Below the pieces are notes generated by a model, which did no database searches, had not been told where the DNA came from, and worked only from the letters and a program-made list of their open reading frames with translations. Shown one piece after another: positions 53,548 to 61,905 of a stretch of 64,000 nucleotides of DNA. A program made the position numbers and the translations under genes. The stretch comes from Streptomyces bluensis (GTDB taxonomy: Bacteria > Actinomycetota > Actinomycetes > Streptomycetales > Streptomycetaceae), in assembly GCF_014650715.1 (NCBI RefSeq), contig NZ_BMVM01000002.1, forward strand, positions 434,001 to 498,000. Reading direction: 5' to 3'. Every line of letters begins with the position of its first letter. Position 1 is the first letter of the stretch.

Positions 53548-54345
53548 ATGGCCATCGCCACGTCCCGCCGGAGCGAGCGAAGGATCAGTCCTGTCTTCCT
53601 GGGCATCGTGGCCGTGACGGCGGTCACGGGCTGGGCCACGTGGACCGGCTTCGCCGAGCAGCCCGGGATCGCGGTCTTCCTCTTCGTGACGGCGGCCTGG
53701 ATCGTCTCCCTGTGTCTGCACGAGTACGCCCACGCGCGCACGGCCCTGCACAGCGGCGACATCTCGATCGGCGCGAAGGGATACCTGACCCTCAATCCGC
53801 TGAAGTACACCCATGCGCTGCTCAGCATCGTGCTGCCCGTCCTCTTCGTGATCATGGGCGGGATCGGTCTGCCGGGCGGTGCGGTGTTCATCGAGCGCGG
53901 GCGCATCCGGGGCCGCTGGCGGCACAGCCTGATCTCGGCGGCGGGCCCGCTGACGAATGTGGCCTTCGCGGTGGTGTGCACGGCGCCGTTCTGGCTGGAC
54001 GCGCTGGGCGGGGTCCCGGAGGAGTTCCGTTACGCGCTGGCGTTCCTGGCGCTGCTCCAGGTCACGGCCGCGATCCTGAACTTCCTGCCGGTGCCGGGCC
54101 TGGACGGCTACGGGGTGATCGAGCCCTGGCTGTCGCACAGGGCCCGCCGCCAGGTGGAGCCGCTCGCGCCGTTCGGGCTGCTGCTGGTGTTCGCGGTGCT
54201 GTGGATCCCGCAGGTGAACGCCACGTTCTTCGGCGCGGTCGACGCCGTGCTGCGCGGCCTGGGCATCAGCGACCTCGACACCTACTGCGGCCAGGACCTC
54301 TACCGCTTCTGGCAGGAGGGCAGCAACGTGTGCGTCACTCCGTGA
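53548..54345 (+). CDS. M50 family site-2 protease-like metallopeptidase
   Basis: Integral membrane zinc protease of 265 aa. HEYAH (58-62) is the zinc-binding HExxH in a helix, and NFLPVPGLDGYG supplies the third ligand in the N/L-P-x-x-x-x-D-G motif of intramembrane S2P proteases. Four or more helices. Cleaves transmembrane segments of regulatory proteins such as anti-sigma factors; the substrate is unknown. The unusual C-terminus with paired cysteines (DTYCGQDL...SNVCVTP) is not part of the core. Its end overlaps the small minus-strand gene. Confidence 0.87.
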   Translation: MAIATSRRSERRISPVFLGIVAVTAVTGWATWTGFAEQPGIAVFLFVTAAWIVSLCLHEYAHARTALHSGDISIGAKGYLTLNPLKYTHALLSIVLPVLFVIMGGIGLPGGAVFIERGRIRGRWRHSLISAAGPLTNVAFAVVCTAPFWLDALGGVPEEFRYALAFLALLQVTAAILNFLPVPGLDGYGVIEPWLSHRARRQVEPLAPFGLLLVFAVLWIPQVNATFFGAVDAVLRGLGISDLDTYCGQDLYRFWQEGSNVCVTP

Positions 54346-54544
54346 CGGAGCCGCGTCCCGCCCTCGCGCGCCGCGCGTAGTACCAGGTCATGTTGGACGA
54401 CAGCCCGGCCAGCAGCACCCAGACGATCCCCAGCCAGCTGCCCTGGACGAAGGAAACCACGGCGGCGGCCACGGAGAGCAGGCAGACGGCGAGGGTGTAG
54501 ACGGCGAGTCGCCGGGCCGGGGCGGGTGCGGGCGAGGCGGGCAT
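54335..54544 (-). CDS. 69-aa small membrane protein
   Basis: Pro/Ala-rich N-terminus and two adjacent hydrophobic segments (VYTLAVCLLSVAAAVVSFV and GIVWVLLAGLSSNMTWYYA), then a short basic tail. AGGAG precedes ATG 54544 at 9-nt spacing. Tail-to-tail overlap of 11 nt with the M50 protease gene. Function unknown. Confidence 0.6.
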   Translation of the reverse strand: MPASPAPAPARRLAVYTLAVCLLSVAAAVVSFVQGSWLGIVWVLLAGLSSNMTWYYARRARAGRGSVTE

Positions 54545-54654
54545 GGGGGTCGGCTCCTGACAGGACAATCGGACGGTCGGACGTCAGTGGTGGCGACGAC
54601 GGCACTGGCCGTGACGTCACCGACGGTGGTACGGCACCCAGTGTCCCTCATGCC

Positions 54655-55198
54655 CGCAGCCGCCCTACTACACCCGCCTGGAGCAGGGCAACGGGCGCGA
54701 TGTGTCGGCGGAGGTGCTCGACTCGATCGCCCGCGCCCACGGCTCTCGGACGCCGAGCATGCCCACCTCACCCGTCTCGCCAGCCCCAAGCGCCAGAAGA
54801 AGCAGACCGCCGGCCGACCGCAGCAGGTGCGCGGCGGGCTGCGTCAGCTCCTGGCGGCCATCGAGGGTGTCCCCGCCCATGTGACCGGCCGTCGCTCCGA
54901 CTTCCTCGCCCGGAACGGGACGGCCTCGGCGGTCGACTGGGGAACTCCCCCGCTTGAACGGGGGGCATCCTCGAAGGAGACCGGGTGACGGAGAAGAGCC
55001 CACGGTGCCAAGCGGTTGCGGCACCCGCTGGTGGGCGCGCTGACGCTGTCGCACGAGACCATGAAACTTCCGGACGATCATGAACAGGCCCTGATCATCC
55101 ACCAGGCGGAGCCGGGTTCGCCGTCCGCCGAGGCGCTGCGGCCGCTCGCCGGCTGGGGTACGGACGCCATGAGCGCGGGGGCGGCGCGGCAGGTGTGA
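54655..55198 (+). pseudogene. Remnant of an XRE-family MmyB-like regulator
   Basis: Three homologous blocks remain in order. 54655-54735: YYTRLEQGNGRDVSAEVLDSIARA, the second half of an XRE helix-turn-helix. Then a frame change and LSDAEHAHLTRLASPKRQKKQTAGRPQQVR..GVPAHVTGRRSDFLARN, the linker and start of the MmyB-like ligand domain. After a deletion near 54945-55010 the C-terminus KRLRHPLVGALTLSHETMKLPDDHEQALIIHQAEPGSPSAEALRPL follows, ending TGA 55198. The N-terminal helix and about half the ligand domain are missing. An inverted repeat CCCCCGCTTGAACGGGGG at the deletion point suggests a mobile-element footprint. Confidence 0.7.
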
Positions 55199-55441
55199 GC
55201 CGGCGAGGCTCACTGGGGGCACCCAGCGCGGGGCGCCGTTGCCCACCCCCGTGGGGCAGCTGCGCCCGGCGCTGGCGTGGTCGATCCTGTACGTGCGCCG
55301 GAGGGAAGTCAACTACTGTTGATTACTTGGCGAATCCTCGACAGCGTTTTGGTCGTTGATAGGTGATTTAGCCGGATCTGGCCGCAACGATCGTGTAGTT
55401 CATCACGGCGACGAGATCCCCGCCGCAGGCCGAAGAGTTCT
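55199..55441 (+). promoter_or_regulatory. Promoter region of the XRE-ImmA cassette
   Basis: AT-richer than the surroundings. Contains TCAAC-tact-GTTGA (about 55309-55322), which could be a self-binding site of the XRE protein, and several TTG hexamers. No coding frame. Confidence 0.4.
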
Positions 55442-55918
55442 ATGATCCGACGCATGGCCTCCGATTCTCCAAACCCAGAAGCGTCGGCTCTTCGATCTGG
55501 CGAAGGTGGAGAGCCGTCGGACCCCATGGACTTCGCCGGTCGCTTCCGGCGGGTGATCTCGGTGATCTATCCGAAGGATCTGGGCCGCCCCTGGCGCGAC
55601 TCGGAGATCGCCGAAGGGACCGGTCTGAGCGGTACCTACATCGGGAACCTCCGCAAGGGCGTCCAGAAGCCCAGCCTGGAGAACGCCGTGAAGATCGCCA
55701 AGTTCTTCGGTGTTCCGCTGGATTACTTCAGCGACTCCGCCACCGCTCAGGCCGTCGAGCGGGACCTGCGGAAGATCGAGGCGCTCCGGGACGCCCGGGT
55801 GGAGCGCATCGCGATGCGGGCGGCCGGCCTGCCGCCCGAGATGCAGGACGCCGCCCTCACCGTAGTGGAACAATTGCGCAGAGCGGTGGGACTGCCCGAC
55901 GGCCGCCCCGAGGCGTGA
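55442..55918 (+). CDS. XRE-family regulator, first gene of the four-gene cassette
   Basis: DNA-binding protein of 158 aa. The helix-turn-helix is at about 50-90: WRDSEIAEGTGLSGTYIGNLRKGVQKPSLENAVKIAKFFGVPLDYFSD, the class usually paired with ImmA/IrrE-like proteins. The C-terminal helix DARVERIAMRAAGLPPEMQDAALTVVEQLRRAVG may contact a partner. ATG 55442 or 55454 are equally possible; ribosome binding sites are weak. Its stop overlaps the next start as GTGA. Confidence 0.85.
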   Translation: MIRRMASDSPNPEASALRSGEGGEPSDPMDFAGRFRRVISVIYPKDLGRPWRDSEIAEGTGLSGTYIGNLRKGVQKPSLENAVKIAKFFGVPLDYFSDSATAQAVERDLRKIEALRDARVERIAMRAAGLPPEMQDAALTVVEQLRRAVGLPDGRPEA

Positions 55919-56481
55919 CCGACTACCGCCAAACGACGTTGGGGCACTGGCGGCTGTCGGCTGAGGAGACCGATGTGCGAGATCTTGGACGTACCCGCCG
56001 CCGGATGCGGGCCATGGTCAGACAGCTGGACCTGCCCCGGATGAGTTCGGTGGAGGAGTTGTGCGCGGCGGTCGCCGACCGGGTGGGGCGTCCGGTACGA
56101 CTGGTTCCGCGGCGGATGCGGGTGGGCGAGCCGTCGGGATTCGTCGAACGCCGTGCGGACGCCGACGTGATCCATTTCGAGCAGGAGACCTCGGGCCTGC
56201 ATCAGGCCCACATCATCTGCCATGAACTCGCGCACCTTCTGTGCGGGCACCTGGCGGAGGCCCCGTCCGCCGACGAGGAGGCGGCGCAGGTGGAGTTGGA
56301 GACCATCGACGCGGACATGATCCGGCTGGTCCTCGGCCGTTCCCACTACGAGGGCGCGGCGGAGGAGGAAGCGGAGATCCTGGGGGCCGAGTTGACGCGC
56401 ACCCTCGTGCTGGCGCCCGGGGCCGGAACCACGTCCCAGCTGGCACCCGCGCTGGAACACCGTAAAGGGCAGCATGTCTGA
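55915..56481 (+). CDS. ImmA/IrrE-family metallopeptidase-like protein
   Basis: Cytoplasmic protein of 188 aa with HELAH (H103, H107) and a downstream Glu-rich helix (EEAAQVELETIDADMI) as zinc-binding candidates. In the family, ImmA-type proteases cleave their XRE partner to relieve repression. GTG 55915 overlaps the XRE stop by 4 nt, so the pair is co-translated. Close coupling makes the XRE protein its most likely substrate or partner; not demonstrated. Confidence 0.83.
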   Translation: MTDYRQTTLGHWRLSAEETDVRDLGRTRRRMRAMVRQLDLPRMSSVEELCAAVADRVGRPVRLVPRRMRVGEPSGFVERRADADVIHFEQETSGLHQAHIICHELAHLLCGHLAEAPSADEEAAQVELETIDADMIRLVLGRSHYEGAAEEEAEILGAELTRTLVLAPGAGTTSQLAPALEHRKGQHV

Positions 56482-57721
56482 GATGTCCGAAGCGCCGTTC
56501 AATCTGGTCTACCTCGGTATCGGCACGGTGGCCTGGGGCGTGGCCGGCCTGAAGATCCGGGCGTGGCGCCGGGATCCGTCCCCCGGCCTGCTCGTCGTCG
56601 CTCTGACCATCGCGGCCCCCGCGACCGCTTTCTTGGTGGCCGCCCCGGTGCTGTACCGGCTGATCGACCGGGTCGCGCACCGCGGCAATCTGGCCACTCT
56701 GCTGGTCTATCTGGGCATCACGGGTTTCTCCGCGGCCGCCGTGGTGCTGGCCCGTATGTGGACCCCGCCGAAGGAACGCGGGGACGCGCAGGTGTGGGAC
56801 GGGGCCACCGCGGACACCTGGCACGAGGTGCGGCGGCGCCTCGCGGTGTTCGCCGTTCTGGTGCCGGTGATGACCGTCCTGTTCTTTACCGGGGGAGCCA
56901 CCGCTCCGGAGACACCGCTCACGTTCGACACCACCTTCGCCACGATTCCACAGATCGCGCTGTTCCTGGTCCTCTACCAGGCCCTGTTCGGCTTCGCGCT
57001 CGTCGACATCAGCAGGGTGTGCTTCGGGCACGCCTCCCGGCTGCCGACCGGGCCGCTGCGCAGTGGCATCCGGCTGATCGTCCTCGGCGGGTTGATCGCC
57101 TGCGGATACGTCCTGTGCAAGCTCATCGCGATCGGAGCGGCCTTCGCGGAGGTCGCCGGGACGGAGTGGCTGAGCACCGCCCTCGGCCCCGCCTTCGCCG
57201 CGCTCGGAGCCGTGCTGATCACCGCGGGCTTCGCCGGACCGGCCGCCTCCGCCTGGGCCCGCAGGCGCCGCGACTACCAGGCCCTGCGCCCGCTGTGGGA
57301 CTTGGTGTACCGGGCGGACCGGCGCCTGGCCCTGGAAGCGCCGCCGTCGGCCTGGACCGAGCGGCTCGCGTTCCGGGACCTGGAGTGGCGTACCGCCCGG
57401 CGCGGACTGGAGATCCGCGACGGCCAGTTGACGCTGCGCCCCTGGGCCGATCCCGAGGTGGTCACCGCCGCCGCGCTGGTCGCCCGGCGGGCCGGCCTGG
57501 ACGACGAGGACCGGGCGGCACTGATCGTGGCCGCCGCCCTGCGCGGCGCCGCCGCGGCACTGAACGAGGGGACCGCGCCGCGCCCCCGCGAGGACCAGGT
57601 TCCGCTGCCGGGCCTCGACGCGGGACCGGCCGACGAACGGGCCCACCTGGTGCGGGTCGCCCGCTACCTGTACGCGCCCCTGACCGGCGAGGCACTGACC
57701 GCCGCCACCACGACCGGATGA
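56474..57721 (+). CDS. MAB_1171c-like multi-helix membrane protein
   Basis: Membrane protein of 415 aa. Seven or so hydrophobic segments lie in residues 10-260, then a soluble C-terminal part (YQALRPLWDLVYRADRRLAL ... YLYAPLTGEALTAATT). I recognise the MAB_1171c-like pattern from the WDLV/RTARRGLEIRDGQLTLRPWA segments. Proteins of this family are called putative transporters, but none of the usual transporter motifs are visible. ATG 56474 overlaps the ImmA-like stop by 8 nt. Confidence 0.78.
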   Translation: MSEMSEAPFNLVYLGIGTVAWGVAGLKIRAWRRDPSPGLLVVALTIAAPATAFLVAAPVLYRLIDRVAHRGNLATLLVYLGITGFSAAAVVLARMWTPPKERGDAQVWDGATADTWHEVRRRLAVFAVLVPVMTVLFFTGGATAPETPLTFDTTFATIPQIALFLVLYQALFGFALVDISRVCFGHASRLPTGPLRSGIRLIVLGGLIACGYVLCKLIAIGAAFAEVAGTEWLSTALGPAFAALGAVLITAGFAGPAASAWARRRRDYQALRPLWDLVYRADRRLALEAPPSAWTERLAFRDLEWRTARRGLEIRDGQLTLRPWADPEVVTAAALVARRAGLDDEDRAALIVAAALRGAAAALNEGTAPRPREDQVPLPGLDAGPADERAHLVRVARYLYAPLTGEALTAATTTG

Positions 57722-58452
57722 CCGCCGCGATGCCCGGCGCCCACCAAGCCTACGCACGGCTGGTCCTGGAGACGATGCCGGAGGAGTCCCGGGTCGGACT
57801 CACCCTGGGCTTCGTCAGGACCTTCGGCATCCCCGAGATCGCCCGGGTGCTGCACGGCACCGGCCGGATGACCGACGACCCGCGCGGCCGGGCCAAGGCC
57901 ACGGGGGTGGCCATGTTCGCGCTGATCGGACAAGGGCTCGACAGTACCGAGGGGCGGCGGGTCGTCGAGGGTCTGCGCCGGATCCACGACCGGCCCGACA
58001 TCACCGCCGAGTTGATGGCGTACGTCCTGGCCTGCTTCACCGTGTGCCCGCTGCGGTTCATCGACGACCACGGGCACCGGGCGGTCACGGACGAGGAGCG
58101 GGACGCCGCGTACGCGTTCCATCGAGGCCTGTCGGACGCCCTGGGTCTGCCCGACGCTCCGGACGGTCACCACGACCTGGCGCGCGTGGAGAGCTGGATG
58201 CGCGACTACGAGAGCCGTCACTTCGCCCCCAGCGAGGCGGGTCGCGCGCTCTGGGAGGCCACCAGCAAGGGCCTGTTGGCAGCCAGGTTGCCCGCTCCGC
58301 TGGCCGCGCTCGCGCCGGCGGTGGCCGCGTCACTGCTGGACCGGCCTCTGCGTACGGCCCTGGGTGTACGCCGCCCGCCCGCGCCGGTGCGCATTCTGGT
58401 GACCCGCGCGCTACGGTCCCGGGCAGGCACTGCCCGGCGGCAGCATTCCTGA
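57718..58452 (+). CDS. MpaB-like oxygenase family (DUF2236) protein
   Basis: Protein of 244 aa. Arg/His-rich core with RAKATGVAMFALIGQGLDSTEGRRVVEGLRRIHDR and a late WMRDYESRHFAPSE, in keeping with the MpaB/Lcp-like family, whose members bind heme and oxidise terpenoid chains or rubber. The heme-binding His pattern here is short, so activity is uncertain. ATG 57718 overlaps the membrane-protein stop by 4 nt. Last gene of the cassette; 100 nt later the DNA is scrambled. Confidence 0.75.
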   Translation: MTAAMPGAHQAYARLVLETMPEESRVGLTLGFVRTFGIPEIARVLHGTGRMTDDPRGRAKATGVAMFALIGQGLDSTEGRRVVEGLRRIHDRPDITAELMAYVLACFTVCPLRFIDDHGHRAVTDEERDAAYAFHRGLSDALGLPDAPDGHHDLARVESWMRDYESRHFAPSEAGRALWEATSKGLLAARLPAPLAALAPAVAASLLDRPLRTALGVRRPPAPVRILVTRALRSRAGTARRQHS

Positions 58453-58495
58453 CGTCGTCGCTGTCGGCCCGGCATCAAAGATCCGCTTGACTATA

Positions 58496-58514
58496 TTAGG
58501 CAAGGCTGACCTTG
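58496..58514 (+). promoter_or_regulatory. Iron-box-like operator at the scar
   Basis: TTAGGCAAGGCTGACCTTG fits the DmdR/IdeR iron box (TTAGGTTAGGCTCACCTAA) at 14 of 19 positions. It sits in front of the broken ferric-iron-binding lipoprotein gene. Confidence 0.5.
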
Positions 58515-58549
58515 GACGCCCCTGACTCCGACCAGAGGAAGGCTTGGCC

Positions 58550-58671
58550 ATGAGGCGTTCGCACCGTCGCCGTATTCCCCGCTCCCTGCCCTGACCGCCG
58601 CGGCGCCGCTGGTGGCCGCCTGTGGCTCGGACAGCAAGGGCTCCGAAGGTGCGGACTCCGCCGCTGAGTTC
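58550..58671 (+). pseudogene. 5' piece of a ferric-iron substrate-binding lipoprotein gene
   Basis: AGAGGAAG precedes ATG 58550. After a basic start and one frameshift (an early stop at 58592), the lipobox region LTAAAPLVAACGSDSKGSEGAD follows, then similarity ends abruptly at the inverted piece. An iron box lies upstream, which fits an iron-uptake gene. Confidence 0.6.
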
Positions 58672-58773
58672 GGCGCTGTCCCCGTAACGGACCTCGGCCT
58701 TCGCGCCGGTCGCCTGCTCCGACTGCTCGATCAGCGGGGCGATCAGCTCTTCGCTGCGGCCGGAGCAGATGAC
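58660..58773 (-). pseudogene. Inverted middle piece of the ferric-iron-binding lipoprotein gene
   Basis: On the minus strand the frame reads VICSGRSEELIAPLIEQSEQATGAKAEVRYGDSAELSG, the conserved N-terminal region of FbpA/FutA-type ferric-binding proteins. It faces the signal-peptide piece from the other strand, so a segment has been inverted. The rest of the gene is absent. Confidence 0.65.
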
Positions 58774-58777
58774 AGGC

Positions 58778-58882
58778 GGCCCCCCGCTTCCCCGGCAGCG
58801 GCGGGCGGCCCGGTTTCCTGCCCTTCGGCAAGGACGGCTCCAGTACCGCCCACTGCGCATCTGTCAGATCACCCAGAACCAC
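58778..58882 (-). pseudogene. N-terminal fragment of an IS5-family transposase
   Basis: MVLGDLTDAQWAVLEPSLPKGRKPGRPPLPGKRGA on the minus strand is the start of IS5-type transposases; it runs directly into the lipoprotein piece, which replaces the rest. Confidence 0.6.
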
Positions 58883-58909
58883 AAGACGCGATCACGACAC
58901 AACCTTGAT

Positions 58910-58928
58910 CCACTTTGAAAACAGACCC
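58910..58928. mobile_element. IS5-type terminal inverted repeat
   Basis: CCACTTTGAAAACAGACCC, the outer end of the element on the reverse strand (GGGTCTGTTTTCAAAGTGG); it stops exactly where the npdG stop codon begins. The opposite end has been lost. Confidence 0.45.
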
Positions 58929-59644
58929 TAGACGTCGGTCAGCCGCAGCCCCGCGTGGGCCTTGTACCGGCGGTTCACGGAGATCAGGTTGGCGACCAGG
59001 GACTCGACCTGGTGGGCGTTGCGCAGACGGCCGGCGAAGATCCCGCGCATGCCGGGGATACGGCCCGCCAGCGCCTGCACGATCTCGACGTCGGCCCGCA
59101 CCTCGCCGAGCACCATCACATCGGTGTCGATCTGCTCGATCTCCGGGTCCTGGAGGAGGACGGCGGAGAGGTGGTGGAAGGCGGCGGTGACCCGTGAGTC
59201 CGGCAGCAGCGCGGCGGCCTGCTCGGCGGCGCTGCCCTCCTCCGGCTTCAGGGCGTAGGCGCCCGACTTGTCGAAGCCGAGGGGGTTGACGCAGTCGACG
59301 ACGAGCTTGCCGGCCAGTTCCTCGCGCAGCGCCTCAAGCGTCTTGCCGTGGCCGTCCCAGGGCACCGCGACGATGACGAGGTCGCTGCGGCGGGCCGTCT
59401 CGGCGTTGTCGGCGCCCTCGACGCCGTGCCCGAGTTCCTCGGCGGCGGCCCGCGCACGGTCGGCGACCCGCGAGCCGATGATCACCTTCTGCCCGGCCCT
59501 GGCGAGGCGGTACGCGAGGCCCTTGCCCTGCGGCCCGGTGCCGCCGAGCACGCCGACGACGAGCTCGGACACGTCGGGAAGGTCCCACGGGTCCTTGGCG
59601 GGAGCCTTGGCGGGGGCCGTCTGTCCACTGTCAGTAGAGGTCAT
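58928..59644 (-). CDS. npdG: F420H2:NADP+ oxidoreductase
   Basis: Cytoplasmic hydride-transfer enzyme of 238 aa exchanging electrons between coenzyme F420 and NADP. N-terminal Rossmann motif VGVLGGTGPQGKGLAYRLARAG, VIIGSR, DLVIVAVPWDGHGKTL and the F420-site region VNPLGFDKSGAY...FHHLSAVLL are characteristic. The first 25 residues are a Pro/Ala/Lys extension. The IS5 end abuts its stop codon. Confidence 0.93.
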   Translation of the reverse strand: MTSTDSGQTAPAKAPAKDPWDLPDVSELVVGVLGGTGPQGKGLAYRLARAGQKVIIGSRVADRARAAAEELGHGVEGADNAETARRSDLVIVAVPWDGHGKTLEALREELAGKLVVDCVNPLGFDKSGAYALKPEEGSAAEQAAALLPDSRVTAAFHHLSAVLLQDPEIEQIDTDVMVLGEVRADVEIVQALAGRIPGMRGIFAGRLRNAHQVESLVANLISVNRRYKAHAGLRLTDV

Positions 59645-59702
59645 GGGCCGACTGTACGTGCGCGGGGCGCGCGGGCGGGCGCGCGGCCCGGGTGGGCACG
59701 CC

Positions 59703-60800
59703 TTACGTGAGCGCGTTCACAGGGATCCGGCGGAACGTGATCGTCTCGTACGCGCTGAAGTCGCCCGTCTCGTACAGCAGTCCGACGGTGTCCGCGTCGA
59801 CCCGGACGAGGTCGGAGTACGCGGCGGGCAGCCCGTCGACGGTGTGCGCGGACCGCCATGTCGTACCGCCGTCCTCGGAGACCCGTACGGTCATCAGCGC
59901 GCGGAAGCCGGGGTCGGCCGGGCCGGAGTACAGGAGCAGGTCGGGGTCGCGGAGTTGGAGGACGCTGCCCTCGCAGACGGGGGTGACGAGGCCGGCCTGG
60001 GGGCGGAAGGGCTTGACGAGGGTGGTGCCGCCGTCGGCGGAGTGGGCGTCGGCGCGGGTGCCGGGCGACGGGGAGTCGTTGCGGGTGTTGAAGTAGACGC
60101 GGCCGTCGGGGAGTTCGGCGGCGGTGGTCTCGTTGACGTTGATGTAGCCGTCGGTGTTGTCGTCCACGTATCCGATGCGCCAGGTCGTGCCGCGGTCGTC
60201 GCTCAGCAGGCAGTGACCGCCGTTGTACTTGCCCTCCGTGCCGGTGTCCTGGCCGCCCGGGGGGAGTGAGTGGTTGGCGGGGACGACGACCCGGCCGGTG
60301 CTCAGCCGGAGGGCGTGGCCGGGTGTGGTGGCGTACCACCGCCAGTCGGCTCTCTTCGCCGTCTCGGTGATCTCCTTGGGCGTGGACCAGGTGCGCCCTT
60401 CGTCGTCGCTGTACTGCACCCACACGCGGCGGCCGTCCGCGGCGCTCACCTGGCCGCGGCGGATGGCGTCCTCGGTGGCGTGGGCCGCGTTGCGTACGTG
60501 GACGAGCAGGACGCGGCCCCCGTCGAGGACGACGGGGGCCGGGTTGCCCGCGAGGTCGTCGCCGTTCTGCGCGGCCACCTCCAGCGGGCCCCAGGTGCGG
60601 CCGCCGTCCGTGGACCGCTTCAGCACGACGTCGATGTTCCCGAAGTCGGCCCCCGAGCCGACCCTGCCCTCGCAGAAGGCCAGCAGGGTGCCGTCGGCGG
60701 TGGCGACGACGGCCGGGATACGGAAGCTCGCGTACCCCTCTTCGCCGGCGCGGAAGGGGATGCTGCTCTCGGTGCTGCTCGCGGTGTTGTTCTCCGTCAT
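59703..60800 (-). CDS. Exo-alpha-sialidase (GH33), no signal peptide
   Basis: Six-bladed beta-propeller neuraminidase of 365 aa. The FRIP motif (YASFRIPAVV) and four Asp boxes are seen: STDGGRTWG, SDDEGRTWS, SDDRGTTWR and SEDGGTTWR; catalytic Arg triad regions and RWYATTPGHAL are present. It releases terminal sialic acid. The N-terminus MTENNTASSTESSIPF has no signal peptide, odd for a sialidase expected to act outside; intracellular use of imported sialosides or non-classical export are alternatives. Confidence 0.88.
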   Translation of the reverse strand: MTENNTASSTESSIPFRAGEEGYASFRIPAVVATADGTLLAFCEGRVGSGADFGNIDVVLKRSTDGGRTWGPLEVAAQNGDDLAGNPAPVVLDGGRVLLVHVRNAAHATEDAIRRGQVSAADGRRVWVQYSDDEGRTWSTPKEITETAKRADWRWYATTPGHALRLSTGRVVVPANHSLPPGGQDTGTEGKYNGGHCLLSDDRGTTWRIGYVDDNTDGYINVNETTAAELPDGRVYFNTRNDSPSPGTRADAHSADGGTTLVKPFRPQAGLVTPVCEGSVLQLRDPDLLLYSGPADPGFRALMTVRVSEDGGTTWRSAHTVDGLPAAYSDLVRVDADTVGLLYETGDFSAYETITFRRIPVNALT

Positions 60801-60903
60801 GGGCGGGCTCCTTGGGGCGGTGGGAACCAGCCCGTGCCCCGCTCGGGCGAATTCGGGGTGAACGTCACGTCACGAGTGGTGGTGTGCGGCAGGATGCCTG
60901 CGC

Positions 60904-61506
60904 ATGGACGCCGTACGGGTCGCGTTGTTGCGGGAAGTGCTCGCCGGGACGGAGTGGCCGGTCGCCACCCGCCGGTTCGCGAGGGCACTCAGGGGCTCTG
61001 TCGTGTCGTACGGCGGCGGGTTGCTGCTCGTGGGCACGGCGGAGTACGAACCGTGGCATCTGGCCGCGCACCTCGTGGACGAGGCGGCGTGGTCGGGCAC
61101 TCCGGAACTCTCCCCGACGCTCGTACGGCACGGGGCGCGCCCCAGCGATCCCGCGCATCTGGCGGTGGGGCTTGGCCGCGTGTCGGCGGCCCGGCGGGGC
61201 GAGACGCTGCTCGTGGTGTCCCCGTCCGCGCCGGGCGGCGCGCTGCTGGAGCGGGTGCACGACGCCCGGCGGGCCGGGGCGCGGGTGCTCGCGCTCGACT
61301 CCGGTGACCGCGATCTGGGTGCGATGGCGCACGAGTCGCTGGCCGTGCCACCGGAGACCGACCTGGACCTCGACACGGTCCAGCACCTGGTGAGCGCGGC
61401 GGCGGGTGAGAACGCGCTGCCGGAACGGAGAGGCCGACGACGCCTGCGGGACCGCCTGGCCCGGCTGGCGGACGAGTTGACGGCTCCGCCGCCGACCCTG
61501 TGGTAG
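60904..61506 (+). CDS. Hypothetical protein, possible SIS-like fold
   Basis: Cytoplasmic protein of 200 aa. Alternating beta/alpha pattern: LLLVGTAEYEPWHLAAHLVDEA, LLVVSPSAPGGALLERVHDARRAGARVLALDS and MAHESLAVP. The middle segment resembles the S-x-G-x loop and following helix of SIS phosphosugar-binding domains, but the resemblance is short. ATG 60904 without a strong ribosome binding site. Confidence 0.6.
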   Translation: MDAVRVALLREVLAGTEWPVATRRFARALRGSVVSYGGGLLLVGTAEYEPWHLAAHLVDEAAWSGTPELSPTLVRHGARPSDPAHLAVGLGRVSAARRGETLLVVSPSAPGGALLERVHDARRAGARVLALDSGDRDLGAMAHESLAVPPETDLDLDTVQHLVSAAAGENALPERRGRRRLRDRLARLADELTAPPPTLW

Positions 61507-61626
61507 CCGCGCGGCTGTTTGGAGGAGGTTCCCCCCACCCGCCGCCCCTCAAAGAGGCGAGCGGGTGGGGAACGACGGGCGCTCCCGGCGGAGGACAGCC
61601 TCACCGACGCCGGGAAACCCGAGCCC

Positions 61627-61857
61627 TCAGTCGTCGGCCTCCCGTGCGGCACCGTTCTGCCAGCGTGGGTCCCCCTCCCACGCGATGTTGCGTTCGCGGG
61701 CCGTCTCCATCGCGTGGGCGGCCTCGTCCGGGGAGGCGTAGGGCCCCATACGGTCCTTGTTGGGGCACTCGGGCCCCTCCTCGACCTTCTTGTGCTCCAG
61801 GCAGTAGTACCACTCGCCCGGCTTCCCGACCGCCTTGCGCTTCTTGAACAGGGCCAT
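61627..61857 (-). CDS. Small conserved hypothetical protein
   Basis: Soluble protein of 76 aa: [22 protein letters not shown] ... [30 protein letters not shown]. Two cysteines and a helix of the SPDEA-type. AAAGGAG precedes ATG 61857. Divergent from map; no membrane part. Function unknown. Confidence 0.75.
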   Translation of the reverse strand: MALFKKRKAVGKPGEWYYCLEHKKVEEGPECPNKDRMGPYASPDEAAHAMETARERNIAWEGDPRWQNGAAREADD

Positions 61858-61905
61858 GACTCGCGGCTCCTTTCGCCAGGGACATCGTCCCCCACACCCG
61901 CTGGT

